From the NCBI RefSeq assembly GCF_043678055.1, contig NZ_JBHEQA010000003.1, positions 62,001 to 126,000 of the forward strand: DNA of 64,000 bases, given 5' to 3'. The stretch's first letter is position 1. The number at the start of each line of letters is the position of its first letter. The notes under the pieces were generated by a model. The model did no database searches. It was not told where the DNA came from and saw only the letters and a program-made list of their open reading frames with translations. The position numbers and the translations under genes are program-made. This DNA is from Spongiimicrobium salis. GTDB lineage: Bacteria > Bacteroidota > Bacteroidia > Flavobacteriales > Flavobacteriaceae. Below are positions 15,711 through 24,520 of this stretch, piece by piece.

Positions 15711-17081
15711 ATGACACATTTTTCTCACCTTATTATTGGAACAGGCCAAGCCACGGGAACGCTACTTGGAAAATTAATCCCTACCAAAGAAAGCATTGGG
15801 GTAATTGAAGCGGACAAAGTCGGCGGTAGTTGCATAAATTATGGATGTACCCCAACTAAAACCCTAGTGTCTTCCGCTAAGGCATTTTATCAGGCCAATA
15901 GAGGCGATTTTTATGGTTTTAAAGCCTCTGATATTGTATTGGATTTCGATAAAGTCCGGGAACGCATGAACGGCATCCGAAATGGAAGTAGCAATGGTTT
16001 GACCTCTTGGATGAACAATACGCCCAATGTGAATTTGATTATGGGCAGAGCCAAGTTCACTGGAGAAAAGCAAGTAGAGGTCAATGGTGAAACCTATACC
16101 GCCGATACCATTTATATCAATGTAGGGACCCGACCTTCAGCTCCACCTATCCCAGGCCTAGATACTGTTCAGTGGCTGGATAGTGGTAGGCTTCTAGACC
16201 TTGAAAAACTACCAGAACATTTGATTGTTATAGGTGGTGGTTATATTGGCGTAGAATTTGCCCAGGTATATCGGAGGTTTGGGGCCAAGGTCAGTATTAT
16301 ACAACGCAATGGACAACTCATGCCGAGGGAAGATGAAGATATTGCCAGCTCGGTTCAAGAATTTCTGGAGGAAGAGGGTATTGAGGTCTATTGCAATGCT
16401 AACACCAAAAAAGTTACAGAAAAGGAGGGTTTAAAGGAAGTAGAAATAGTGATTAACGGGCATACCCAAGTATTGAAAGGAGATCATATCCTTGTTGCGG
16501 CAGGAAGAAAATCGAATAGTGATACATTAAACCTTGAAGCTACTGGAATACATGCAAACAGTCGTGGTTATATTGAAGTAGATGATTTTTGTGAAACAAA
16601 TGTGCCAGGAGTCTATGCCGTCGGCGATGTTAATGGCCATGGTGGTTTTACCCATACCGCGGTAAATGATGCAGAAATTGTTTTGGATAAGCTTTACGGG
16701 GGAGATCGTAGGTTGACCACCAGGACAATGATCTATGGCTTGTTTACCGATCCTCCCCTAGGTAGGGTCGGCATGTCTGAAAAAGAGGCCCTACAAAGTG
16801 GAAAACGTGTTCTTAAAGCTGTTCGAACAATGACCAGAATTAGTAGAGCTAAAGAAATGGGAGAGACCAAGGGTTTCGTGAAAATACTTGTAGATGGAGA
16901 AACGGATCTCATTTTAGGGGCTGCCCTTTTAGGAGTTACAGGGGATGAAATCATTAATATGTTTGCTACACTCATACATTCCAACATCACCTATAAAGAA
17001 TATCGAAAAGTAGTATTGGTGCACCCTACCGTCTCGGAATTGATGCCATGGACCCTAGATGCACTGCAAGAAATCAACTAA
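15711..17081 (+). CDS. FAD-dependent pyridine nucleotide-disulfide oxidoreductase (mercuric reductase/Lpd-like)
   Basis: The 456-residue protein has an FAD-binding start (IIGTGQATG, 9-16), the redox-active pair Cys41 and Cys46 in GGSCINYGCTPTK, an NAD(P)H-binding motif VIGGGYIGVEFA (about 173-184) and the second FAD motif VYAVGDVNGHGGFTHTA (about 303-319). A C-terminal dimerisation domain carries VHPTVSELMPW with the His-Glu pair. It belongs to the glutathione-reductase superfamily, closest in pattern to MerA/dihydrolipoamide dehydrogenase-like enzymes. It lacks the MerA N-terminal metal domain and C-terminal vicinal cysteines, so mercury reduction is not supported. A separate, standard lpdA lies at 62132. 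The substrate is unknown. A hairpin at 17091-17124 ends the transcript. Confidence 0.88.
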   Translation: MTHFSHLIIGTGQATGTLLGKLIPTKESIGVIEADKVGGSCINYGCTPTKTLVSSAKAFYQANRGDFYGFKASDIVLDFDKVRERMNGIRNGSSNGLTSWMNNTPNVNLIMGRAKFTGEKQVEVNGETYTADTIYINVGTRPSAPPIPGLDTVQWLDSGRLLDLEKLPEHLIVIGGGYIGVEFAQVYRRFGAKVSIIQRNGQLMPREDEDIASSVQEFLEEEGIEVYCNANTKKVTEKEGLKEVEIVINGHTQVLKGDHILVAAGRKSNSDTLNLEATGIHANSRGYIEVDDFCETNVPGVYAVGDVNGHGGFTHTAVNDAEIVLDKLYGGDRRLTTRTMIYGLFTDPPLGRVGMSEKEALQSGKRVLKAVRTMTRISRAKEMGETKGFVKILVDGETDLILGAALLGVTGDEIINMFATLIHSNITYKEYRKVVLVHPTVSELMPWTLDALQEIN

Positions 17082-17090
17082 AGAAGAATG

Positions 17091-17128
17091 CCTTTTACCT
17101 TCCTTTTATATCGATGGTAAAAGGGGTT
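17091..17128 (+). terminator. Intrinsic terminator after the flavin oxidoreductase
   Basis: CCTTTTACC (17091-17099) pairs with GGTAAAAGG (17116-17124) across a 16-nt loop, followed by GGTTTTC. A reasonable terminator 10 bp after the stop codon. Confidence 0.5.
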
Positions 17129-17202
17129 TTCTTATTTCATCAATTTCCTATGGAAACAAGACGTTTCCTGTACTTGAAACTGTGTAAAAAACCAACAAGA
17201 AG

Positions 17203-18039
17203 ATGGAAATCATAACATTGCCCAATGACTTAAAAATTGCAGCTTCTTCCTTCCAAGTCTACGATTACCGCACCTCAACCTCATGTTTTAGGCAAATGGT
17301 CTCCCTAAAACAAAATACCTTTAGTTTTCTGATGGAAGGGAACAAGGAAGTCTTTTCCGATAAAACATCAACTGCCATTGAAGCATCGAGTTTTTTATTG
17401 ATGAAAACAGGGCATTGTCTTATGACCGAAAAATTGTCCAATACCCAGAATAACTACAGAAGTATTTTATTTTTCTTTTCCAATGAAGCCGTTTTTGATT
17501 TTATACAAAAACACAAAATCCGTGCTACAGACGATCCCGTCCGGGAATCCATCCACCGTTTTCAATATGATAATTTCTTAAGACGATTTGTTCAGGGGCT
17601 TATTGATATCAGCACTTTAGATCCTACACTTCAAACCAAACTATTGGCATTGAAATTTGAAGAATTACCCCTATATTTACAAGAGGTCAAAGGAGTAGAT
17701 TTTGTTTTTTCTTTAATTTCCGATATCGATAATAAATCACAACATTTTATTGAAGTCGTAGAAACCAATACTTTGAATAAACTAACGCTAAAAGAACTCG
17801 CCTTTTTATCTAATATGAGTGTTTCCACCTTCAAAAGAGAATTTAAAAAACATTTTAATACCCCGCCAATACGATGGTTTCAAGAAAAGAGGTTAGAACA
17901 TTCCGCCTTTTTATTAAAAAGTAAATCCATACGTCCTTCAGACATCTTTGAAGAAACGGGTTATGAAAACCTTTCGAACTTCATCCAAGCCTTTAAAGCC
18001 AAATTTGGAGTCACTCCAAAACAGTATCAAACAAATTGA
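17203..18039 (+). CDS. AraC family transcriptional regulator (paralogue of the one at 6038)
   Basis: The 278-residue protein has an N-terminal effector domain (about 1-185) and a C-terminal AraC-type DNA-binding domain (about 190-278; VSTFKREF, PPIRWFQEKRLE, ETGYENLSNFIQAFKAKFGVTPKQY). It aligns along its whole length with the regulator at 6038, which indicates an older duplication. The upstream region has GTTTCCTG at 17163-17170, shared with the other regulator's promoter, and a TTTCC-N3-GGAAA repeat just before it. It is followed after 89 bp by the exported PEBP-like gene, its likely target. Confidence 0.9.
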   Translation: MEIITLPNDLKIAASSFQVYDYRTSTSCFRQMVSLKQNTFSFLMEGNKEVFSDKTSTAIEASSFLLMKTGHCLMTEKLSNTQNNYRSILFFFSNEAVFDFIQKHKIRATDDPVRESIHRFQYDNFLRRFVQGLIDISTLDPTLQTKLLALKFEELPLYLQEVKGVDFVFSLISDIDNKSQHFIEVVETNTLNKLTLKELAFLSNMSVSTFKREFKKHFNTPPIRWFQEKRLEHSAFLLKSKSIRPSDIFEETGYENLSNFIQAFKAKFGVTPKQYQTN

Positions 18040-18095
18040 TCTTTTATCAATACTTTTTGAACCAAATAACATACCTCGTATTTCTATATTGCCCC

Positions 18096-18103
18096 TAGTT
18101 TTG
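18096..18103 (+). promoter_or_regulatory. TAnnTTTG promoter box for the PEBP-like gene
   Basis: TAGTTTTG matches the -7 element 25 bp before the ATG at 18129. The shared decamer TAATCGTAAA follows at 18104-18113. Confidence 0.5.
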
Positions 18104-18128
18104 TAATCGTAAATAACATATAGAAATC

Positions 18129-18686
18129 ATGAAAAAATCAAATTTTATTTTAGGACTGCTCTTCCTTTTTTGCTGCAGTGCATTTGCCCAAAACACCTTT
18201 ACTTTAACCAGTACGGAATTAGGTGGGGAAGCCACAACACAGGAAGAATTTAATGGTTTTGGTTGTACGGGCAAGAACCAATCCCCACGATTATCTTGGA
18301 AAAATGCGCCAGAAGGCACCAAAAGTTTTGCCATAACCATGTATGATCCAGATGCGCCAACAGGAAGTGGATGGTGGCATTGGGTCGTCTTTGATATTCC
18401 TTCAAATACCAAAGAATTGGTAACTGGAGCAGGAAATACAAGCCTCAATTTAATGCCAAAAGGCAGTATTCAAAGCCTAACGGATTATGGAACGCCCGGA
18501 TACGGTGGCCCTTGCCCCCCGGAAGGCCATGGTTTACATCAATACGTTATTACGGTTTATGCCTTAAAAACAGAGAAACTTGGATTAACTGCCACAACCA
18601 ATCCTGCCGTAGTAGGGTATTATTTATGGAACAACACCCTTGCCAAGGCAAGTATAGTAACCTATTATCAGCGGTTTTCAAAATAA
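18129..18686 (+). CDS. Exported YbhB/YbcL family (PEBP-like) protein
   Basis: The 185-residue protein has a signal peptide (MKKSNFILGLLFLFCCSAFAQ). Its PEBP/Raf-kinase-inhibitor-like domain carries CTGKNQSPRLSW (about 45-56), AITMYDPDAPTGSGWWHWVV (about 69-88) and GYGGPCPPEGHGLHQYVITVYAL (split, about 124-145). These are the ligand-pocket signatures, including the conserved DPD and the GP-PxGHGxHxY segments. Bacterial members are small exported or cytoplasmic proteins with mostly unknown ligands. It lies directly behind an AraC-type regulator, has its own promoter, and is closed by a terminator at 18703, so it is probably a single-gene regulon target. Confidence 0.92.
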   Translation: MKKSNFILGLLFLFCCSAFAQNTFTLTSTELGGEATTQEEFNGFGCTGKNQSPRLSWKNAPEGTKSFAITMYDPDAPTGSGWWHWVVFDIPSNTKELVTGAGNTSLNLMPKGSIQSLTDYGTPGYGGPCPPEGHGLHQYVITVYALKTEKLGLTATTNPAVVGYYLWNNTLAKASIVTYYQRFSK

Positions 18687-18702
18687 ATTCAATAAAACAA
18701 AG

Positions 18703-18730
18703 AGTGCAAGCCTTGTGCTTGCACTTATTT
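18703..18730 (+). terminator. Intrinsic terminator after the PEBP-like gene
   Basis: AGTGCAAGC (18703-18711) pairs perfectly with GCTTGCACT (18717-18725) over a 5-nt loop, followed by TATTTAAA. A compact, well-placed terminator 17 bp after the stop. Confidence 0.7.
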
Positions 18731-18886
18731 AAACTTGGAAAAAACACTTAGCTATTGGTTTTTAATTGCACTAAAGCCTTCCTCAGGGCATGAGAACATC
18801 TATCGTATCTTTTACTACATTAGCGTGAAAGGGAACGGCTTTTAATCCGTCCTACTATCTATATGCTAACCCTCTGAAAATAAGAT

Positions 18887-20500
18887 ATGACAACCAAGAA
18901 AAGAAATTTTGACGTACTTCATGATGGTGCCTTAAACAAATCGGTAGGCTTTACTAAGGAAGAAAGGGAACAATTGGGATTGCGCGGCTTACTGCCCTAT
19001 TCCATTGCCGATCAGGATATACAGGTTACCCGCGTTATGCATGGTATACGGCGAAAAGCGTACGATATTGAGCGTTATATTCTTTTGTCTTCCCTTCAAG
19101 ATCGCAATGAAAAATTATTTTATCGCGTTGTCATTGATTATATTGAAGAGATAATGCCATTGATTTATACGCCTACTGTGGGTCAGGCATGCAAAGAATT
19201 TTCCCATATTTTCAGGAGGTCAAAAGGCTTTTATATTACTCCCGATGATAAAAGTGAAATTAAGGATATTTTGGACAATTGGCCCGAAAAAGATATACGG
19301 GTAATTGTGGTCACTGATGGGCAACGTATTCTTGGGTTGGGGGATTTGGGTGCCAATGGTATGGGGATTCCTATTGGAAAACTAGCCCTGTACAGTGCTG
19401 CAGCAGGCATACATCCTTCCCAATGTCTCCCAGTAATGTTGGATGTTGGCACCAATAATCAAGAAATACTGAATGATATTCTCTATTTGGGATACCCAAA
19501 ACAACGCTTGGAAGGAGCGGCTTATTTTGAACTCGTAGAAGAGTTTGTAGATGCTGTACAAGATAAATATCCCAATGCCCTGATACAATTTGAAGATTTC
19601 TTGACGCCCAATGCCTATGCGTTATTGAACAAATACAAAGAAAAAATCCTTTGTTTCAATGATGACATTCAAGGTACTGCCGCCGTAGCATTGGCAGGAG
19701 TATACGCTTCAACAAGGATTACAGCGGCGTCTTTCTCCGATTTAAAAATTATGTTTTTGGGCGCAGGCTCTGCGGCTACGGGAATTGCTGATCTTATGGT
19801 CGCTGCTTTTGTAGATGCAGGATTAAGTCAGGAAGAAGCACGTAAACGCCTGTGGTTTGTAGATATCAACGGCTTAGTGGTCTCCGAAAGAAATGATTTA
19901 ATGCCCCACAATTTACCTTATGCCCATGCCCATGAACCCCTTTCCTTTGTAGAAGCCATAACGGCTATTAAACCCAATGTTTTAATAGGAGCTACCGGAG
20001 CGCCAGGTACGTTTACCAAGGAGGTCATCCAAAAAATGACCACTATCAATGAACGTCCGGTTATTTTTGCATTGTCCAATCCCACTTCAAAAGCAGAATG
20101 TACGGCAGAACAGGCCTATACATGGAGTAATGGTAAGGCCATTTTCGCCAGTGGCAGTCCTTTTGATAAAGTTAGTTATCAAGGCACCACATTTCAACCA
20201 GGACAGGGCAACAATGCTTATGTTTTTCCAGGGATTGGCTTGGGGGCTATTATGGCCAAAGCCCGAATAATTCCTGATGATTTATTTTTGACCGCTGCAA
20301 AGATCTTGGCGCAATTGGTGAAAGAAGAAGACATCGCTATGGGTTCCCTATACCCAAAATTGTCTGAAATCCGAGAGATTTCATTGGAAATTGCCTTGGC
20401 CGTAGCAGAGAAAACCTTTGCCTTGAATTTGGCCCAAACCGACAAACCGGATGATTTGAGAACGTCCATCGCCGATTATATGTTTGACCCCAATTATTAG
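18887..20500 (+). CDS. NAD(P)-dependent malic enzyme (decarboxylating, SfcA/eukaryotic type)
   Basis: The 537-residue protein is of the large malic-enzyme class. It has LPYTPTVGQAC-type residues (MPLIYTPTVGQACKEFS, about 90-106), RILGLGDLGANGMGIPIGKL (about 145-164), the metal/substrate region FEDFLTPNAYALL (about 231-243), CFNDDIQGTAAVALAG (about 255-270) and the nucleotide-binding MFLGAGSAATGIADLM (about 288-303). It converts malate to pyruvate and CO2, linking the TCA cycle to pyruvate and supplying reducing power. The cofactor cannot be fixed by eye. It appears monocistronic; rnpB lies convergent just downstream. Confidence 0.93.
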   Translation: MTTKKRNFDVLHDGALNKSVGFTKEEREQLGLRGLLPYSIADQDIQVTRVMHGIRRKAYDIERYILLSSLQDRNEKLFYRVVIDYIEEIMPLIYTPTVGQACKEFSHIFRRSKGFYITPDDKSEIKDILDNWPEKDIRVIVVTDGQRILGLGDLGANGMGIPIGKLALYSAAAGIHPSQCLPVMLDVGTNNQEILNDILYLGYPKQRLEGAAYFELVEEFVDAVQDKYPNALIQFEDFLTPNAYALLNKYKEKILCFNDDIQGTAAVALAGVYASTRITAASFSDLKIMFLGAGSAATGIADLMVAAFVDAGLSQEEARKRLWFVDINGLVVSERNDLMPHNLPYAHAHEPLSFVEAITAIKPNVLIGATGAPGTFTKEVIQKMTTINERPVIFALSNPTSKAECTAEQAYTWSNGKAIFASGSPFDKVSYQGTTFQPGQGNNAYVFPGIGLGAIMAKARIIPDDLFLTAAKILAQLVKEEDIAMGSLYPKLSEIREISLEIALAVAEKTFALNLAQTDKPDDLRTSIADYMFDPNY

Positions 20501-20540
20501 AAGATAAAAAAGAATACGAAAACGAATGTTGGATCAAATT

Positions 20541-20845
20541 AAAAAAAGTAGGTCATAAGCCGGATTCTGTACACAATACCAAAATATCGTGTTCCTTATC
20601 ATTTATCTAGACCTTTAATTACTCAAAGGTTCTAACCGCCTACCCTTCAGCTTGGGCGTACAACCCTCAAATGCTGATTTACATGGCGTTGCACCGTATA
20701 GAGTTTACCTGATTTCACTACAGCATTACCTGTACTTGCTTTCTGTTGCACTAGTCCTCATTTCACAATGGACGGGTATTACCCGCTATACTGTACTACG
20801 GTGTCCGGACTTTCCTCTCCAAAGAGCGATAAGGCGACCTACTTT
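20541..20845 (-). ncRNA. rnpB: RNase P RNA
   Basis: On the minus strand the transcript carries the bacterial RNase P core. GAGGAAAGTCCGGACACCG lies near the 5' end (about 20823-20801) and ACAGAATCCGGCTTAT near the 3' end (about 20570-20555). The terminal helix P1 is visible: AAAGTAGGTC at 20845-20836 pairs perfectly with GACCTACTTT at 20554-20545, followed by a T run. That gives about 301 nt. A TAnnTTTG box ends at 20849, placing the start exactly at P1. This RNA is the catalytic part of the enzyme that removes tRNA 5' leaders. It lies between maeA-type malic enzyme and dnaX. Confidence 0.93.
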
Positions 20846-20848
20846 CTG

Positions 20849-20856
20849 CAAAGGTA
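20849..20856 (-). promoter_or_regulatory. TAnnTTTG promoter box for rnpB
   Basis: Minus-strand TACCTTTG is an exact -7 element; its distance to the first base of helix P1 (4 bases) is what is expected for this promoter class, which supports both calls. Confidence 0.7.
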
Positions 20857-20931
20857 GCGCAATCCTTAACAATTGTTGATAAAAAAAAGGGGAAAGCTCC
20901 CGAAAAGAACGCCGCAATACGTTCCTATTTT

Positions 20932-20939
20932 TATATTTG
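20932..20939 (+). promoter_or_regulatory. TAnnTTTG promoter box for dnaX
   Basis: TATATTTG is an exact -7 element 49 bp before the GTG start of dnaX, divergent from the rnpB promoter about 80 bp away. Confidence 0.55.
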
Positions 20940-20988
20940 TATACTTGCTATTGTTCGTAATGCAAATCCTAAACAGAAACAAACGTAC

Positions 20989-22782
20989 GTGGAACCTTTT
21001 GTAGTATCAGCTCGGAAATATAGACCTCAAACCTTTAAGGATGTCGTGGGGCAACAGGCAATTACCAATACGTTGTTGAACGCCATTGAGCACAATCATT
21101 TGGCACAGGCCCTTCTTTTTTGCGGACCAAGAGGCGTAGGCAAAACTACTTGTGCGCGAATTTTAGCCAAGAAGATCAATCAAGATAGTGCAGAACATAG
21201 CGATGAAGATTTTGCGTTCAATATTTTTGAACTGGATGCTGCTTCCAATAATTCTGTAGACGATATCCGTAGCTTGATCGATCAGGTTCGTATTCCTCCA
21301 CAAGTAGGGACGTATAAGGTCTATATCATTGATGAAGTCCATATGCTCTCCCAATCTGCCTTCAATGCCTTTTTAAAAACATTGGAGGAACCGCCAAAAC
21401 ATGCCATTTTTATATTGGCAACTACAGAGAAGCATAAAATTATACCTACCATACTATCGCGTTGCCAAATTTTTGATTTCAAAAGAATTACGGTAAAGGA
21501 TGCGGCCCATTATCTCAAGTATATTGCCGAAAATCAAGGCATTGAAGCCGAAGATGATGCCTTGCACATTATAGCGCAAAAGGCTGATGGTGCCATGCGG
21601 GACGCCCTTTCCATTTTTGATAGAGTGGTAAGCTTTTCGGGAAAGAACCTTACGAGAAAGGCGGTCACGGAGAATTTGAATGTTCTTGATTATGATACCT
21701 ACTTTAAAGCTACCGATCATATTCTCGACAATGATATTCCCAACCTTCTCTTATTATTCAACTCCATTTTAGCCGAAGGTTTTGACGGGCATCATTTTAT
21801 CAGTGGACTTGCCTCCCATTACCGAGATCTTATGGTCTGCCAACATCAAGATACCATTAATCTTTTGGAAGTAGGTGAAGAAGCTAAAAAGAATTACCTG
21901 ACGCAATCCCAACGAACAAGCCCCGCTTTCTTAATGCAGGCCATTGATATTGCCAATGATGCCGACTTAAAATATAAAACCAGTAAAAATCAGCGTCTCC
22001 TCGTTGAACTTAGCTTAATGAAATTGGCCTCCATTACTTTTGATGGAGAAAAAAAAAATCCTAAGGCCGTAGCCCATGGGAATGTATTATTTCGTTTGGC
22101 TCCCGCTTCCTATTACAGGGGTTCCAAAAAAATAGTGAAGCCACAAGAAGTACCACCATCCAACGCGGAGCAAGCCCCTATTGCAAAAAGCAGTATTACA
22201 GATACTACGGTCAAAGCAGTCCCAATTAAGGAGGCTGCCAGTTCAAAAGTAACGCAGGTTCCACCTACAGTAGAACCGCCCAAAAAAGAAGTTCGCAAAA
22301 TAGATATCAATGCGCCTTCCAAACGCGTATCCGGTTTATCCTTATCCAGTTTAAAAGCCAAGAAAGAACACCAGCTCAACAAAAAAGAAGAGGTCATTGA
22401 TGAGAGCAAACTCCCAAAGGAAGCCTTTACCGAGGCCGACATGCAAAAGCATTGGGCTGATTTTGTACAGAAAATCGAAAATGATGGCCGTAAAATATTA
22501 GCTTCCAATCTTAATACCGATGTTCCCAAACTTCGTGATGCCCATACCATTTGGATCGAAATGCCCAACAGCACTATGAAAAAGGAAATTGAGCGGGAAC
22601 AATTTGATTTGATGGAATATTTGCGACAACAACTTCACAATCATTTCATTAAGTTGCACATAACGGTTAATGAGGCTACTGCCAAAAAGTTTGCCTTCAC
22701 ACCCGAAGAAAAATATCAGAAACTAAGGGAGAAAAATCCAGCTATTGATGTATTGCGAAAAGAATTTGATCTAGACCTTTGA
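20989..22782 (+). CDS. dnaX: DNA polymerase III subunit gamma/tau
   Basis: The 597-residue protein begins at a GTG codon (EPFVVSARKYRPQTFKDVVGQ); no in-frame ATG lies nearby. It has Walker A GPRGVGKTT (about 45-53), DEVHMLSQSAFNAFLKTLEEPP (split, about 116-137), the SRC sensor motif (ILSRCQIFDF) and AMRDALSIFD. A Lys/Pro-rich linker (about 370-480) leads to a C-terminal tau-like domain. It is the clamp-loader ATPase that organises the replicative polymerase. Unusually, the four-cysteine zinc module normally following the Walker A helix is missing: only about 14 acidic residues separate LAKKINQ from FNIFELDAAS. The end overlaps the convergent TMEM220-like gene by 12 bp. Confidence 0.95.
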   Translation: MEPFVVSARKYRPQTFKDVVGQQAITNTLLNAIEHNHLAQALLFCGPRGVGKTTCARILAKKINQDSAEHSDEDFAFNIFELDAASNNSVDDIRSLIDQVRIPPQVGTYKVYIIDEVHMLSQSAFNAFLKTLEEPPKHAIFILATTEKHKIIPTILSRCQIFDFKRITVKDAAHYLKYIAENQGIEAEDDALHIIAQKADGAMRDALSIFDRVVSFSGKNLTRKAVTENLNVLDYDTYFKATDHILDNDIPNLLLLFNSILAEGFDGHHFISGLASHYRDLMVCQHQDTINLLEVGEEAKKNYLTQSQRTSPAFLMQAIDIANDADLKYKTSKNQRLLVELSLMKLASITFDGEKKNPKAVAHGNVLFRLAPASYYRGSKKIVKPQEVPPSNAEQAPIAKSSITDTTVKAVPIKEAASSKVTQVPPTVEPPKKEVRKIDINAPSKRVSGLSLSSLKAKKEHQLNKKEEVIDESKLPKEAFTEADMQKHWADFVQKIENDGRKILASNLNTDVPKLRDAHTIWIEMPNSTMKKEIEREQFDLMEYLRQQLHNHFIKLHITVNEATAKKFAFTPEEKYQKLREKNPAIDVLRKEFDLDL

Positions 22783-23133
22783 TTTTTTGACCAAGTAATG
22801 TGTACGTGCGGCATAGAGTAGCATGACCAAGGAAACGATCAACATGCCCAAGGCTTCCCTACCTCGTTCAATATTTACAATATCGCCTTCACCAATGGTG
22901 ACACCTTCAAATTTATCGGGCCATAAGGATAACGCATAGACCAAATAGGCTATTCCCAAAGATAAGGATAGAACACGTTTTAATTTGCCCATGAAAAACA
23001 GGAGTGAAGCCAAGGCCGCAACACCATATATTACATACCATAACATAGCATCTGGATCGTTGTACTGCACATAAGCAGACCAGATAAACAGTATAGCAAA
23101 AACAAGTGATAGGCCTTTAAAAATAATATTCAT
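22771..23133 (-). CDS. TMEM220 family membrane protein
   Basis: The 120-residue protein has four predicted transmembrane helices (about 3-20, 30-47, 54-70 and 92-110). The TMEM220-type signature QYNDPDAMLWYVIYGVAA is at about 23-40. The family is widespread and uncharacterised. Its ATG is 3 bp after the eboF stop, so it is probably the last gene of the ebo operon, although TMEM220 is not a defined ebo component. A link to small-molecule movement across the inner membrane would be speculative. The 3' end overlaps convergent dnaX. Confidence 0.82.
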   Translation of the reverse strand: MNIIFKGLSLVFAILFIWSAYVQYNDPDAMLWYVIYGVAALASLLFFMGKLKRVLSLSLGIAYLVYALSLWPDKFEGVTIGEGDIVNIERGREALGMLIVSLVMLLYAARTHYLVKKSKV

Positions 23134-23136
23134 TGA

Positions 23137-24513
23137 TCATTGGTTTTGGATATGGTCCAGCAAAATACTAAAAATTGTTGTGGCATCCACAGTTCTCGAG
23201 GAAAGCTTACCCTTGGCATTGGTTATCAGTACGGGATGATCCGCAGTATCCTCGGGCAATCTTCCATGAGATCCCTTTACCAGATTGGCATCCAATGGAA
23301 TGATATCCATAAGCGTTCTAAATCCCATTTTTTTTCGTGACAACTTCCAAATTACTTTTGGCATCACAAAAGGATCATTAGGGTTGGTAAACATCTCCAC
23401 GGGGTCGTAACCCGGTTTTTTATGAATGTCTACCATACGGGCAAAGTCCGGTGCTTTGGCATCCTCTAGCCAATAGTAATAGGTAAACCATGAATTTGCA
23501 TCGGCCACCACTACGATATCGCCGCAACGGTCGTGCTGTAATCTTGCTTCCTTTAAACTATCATCCACTAAAACGCGTTCTACTCCCGGCACCTTGTTTA
23601 GCAGTTGAAGAACAGCCGCTTTCAAGGATTGGTCATTGAGGTAGATATGGGCCAATTGATGGTCTGCAACCGCAAAAACCTTACTGGCTCCGGCATCCAA
23701 AAGCTCTAATCCGCGCTCTATTCTAATATCCAAATAGCCTTCTTTCCGCAATATCCTATTTAAGTGTATGGGTTGTTGTACATCGGTAATACCATACTCC
23801 GAAAGAATAATCACATGAGCATCTTTCTTTTGGAAGTAGTTCACCAATTGTGCGACCACCTGATCGATTTCCCTTAAATCTTTTGCAATCTTATCAAAAT
23901 CATTTCCATGACGCTGCAAATTATAATCCAAGTGTGGCAAATACACCAGAGTTAGTGTTGGATCATGTAACTGATCGGTCTTAATGGCTGCATCTGCGAT
24001 CCACTGACTGGATTTAATGGAGGTTTTTGGTCCCCAAAAATGAAACAGGGGAAATGTTCCCAATGCTTCTTGCAAGGTATCCCTTAAGCAAGAGGGGTAC
24101 GAATATACATCCGGAATTTTTCTGCCATCAGCTAGGTAATTGGGCCTTGGCGTAACACTAAAATCAACGGTAGAATACATATTATACCACCAAAACAGGT
24201 TGGCGCATGTAAAACTGGAATCCGCTTTTTTTAGTACCTCCCAAATTTTTTCGCTCTGTACCAATTTATTGGATTGTCTCCAGAACTTTACTTCACATTC
24301 TTCCTTAAAATACCATCCATTCCCAACAATCCCATGGGATACAGGAGGTTTTCCCGTTAGATACGTGGCTTGTGCCGAACAAGTCACCGCTGGGAGTACC
24401 GGAGTAATGGTAGCAGTACTTCCTTTCTCCTGAAAAGATGTAATAAATGGCGTATGCTCTCCAATCAATCGTTGTGACAAGCCTACTACATTAAGGACCA
24501 CTGTTTTTTTCAT
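23137..24513 (-). CDS. eboF: EboF: alkaline-phosphatase superfamily (nucleotide pyrophosphatase/phosphodiesterase-like)
   Basis: The 458-residue protein has the nucleotide pyrophosphatase fold pattern. The nucleophile is Thr44 in AVTCSAQATYLTG, with PPVSHGIVGNGWYF after it, LVYLPHLDYNLQRHG with Asp196 and His202, and a late KGSHGRLPED. Two usual metal-ligand sites look replaced: the first Asp (DG in typical members) is Val10 in LNVVGL, and the Asp-His pair is Glu239-Tyr240 in LSEYGIT. No signal peptide is visible, so it is probably cytoplasmic. It is the sixth ebo gene, 7 bp after eboE. The ebo cluster is implicated in precursor export for scytonemin in Nostoc; the substrate here is unknown. 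Confidence 0.85.
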   Translation of the reverse strand: MKKTVVLNVVGLSQRLIGEHTPFITSFQEKGSTATITPVLPAVTCSAQATYLTGKPPVSHGIVGNGWYFKEECEVKFWRQSNKLVQSEKIWEVLKKADSSFTCANLFWWYNMYSTVDFSVTPRPNYLADGRKIPDVYSYPSCLRDTLQEALGTFPLFHFWGPKTSIKSSQWIADAAIKTDQLHDPTLTLVYLPHLDYNLQRHGNDFDKIAKDLREIDQVVAQLVNYFQKKDAHVIILSEYGITDVQQPIHLNRILRKEGYLDIRIERGLELLDAGASKVFAVADHQLAHIYLNDQSLKAAVLQLLNKVPGVERVLVDDSLKEARLQHDRCGDIVVVADANSWFTYYYWLEDAKAPDFARMVDIHKKPGYDPVEMFTNPNDPFVMPKVIWKLSRKKMGFRTLMDIIPLDANLVKGSHGRLPEDTADHPVLITNAKGKLSSRTVDATTIFSILLDHIQNQ

Positions 24514-24520
24514 ACCTTGA

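Noticed and set aside
15711..17081. Possible mercuric reductase
   Set aside because: The metal-binding N-terminal domain and the C-terminal vicinal cysteines of MerA are missing and no mer gene is nearby.
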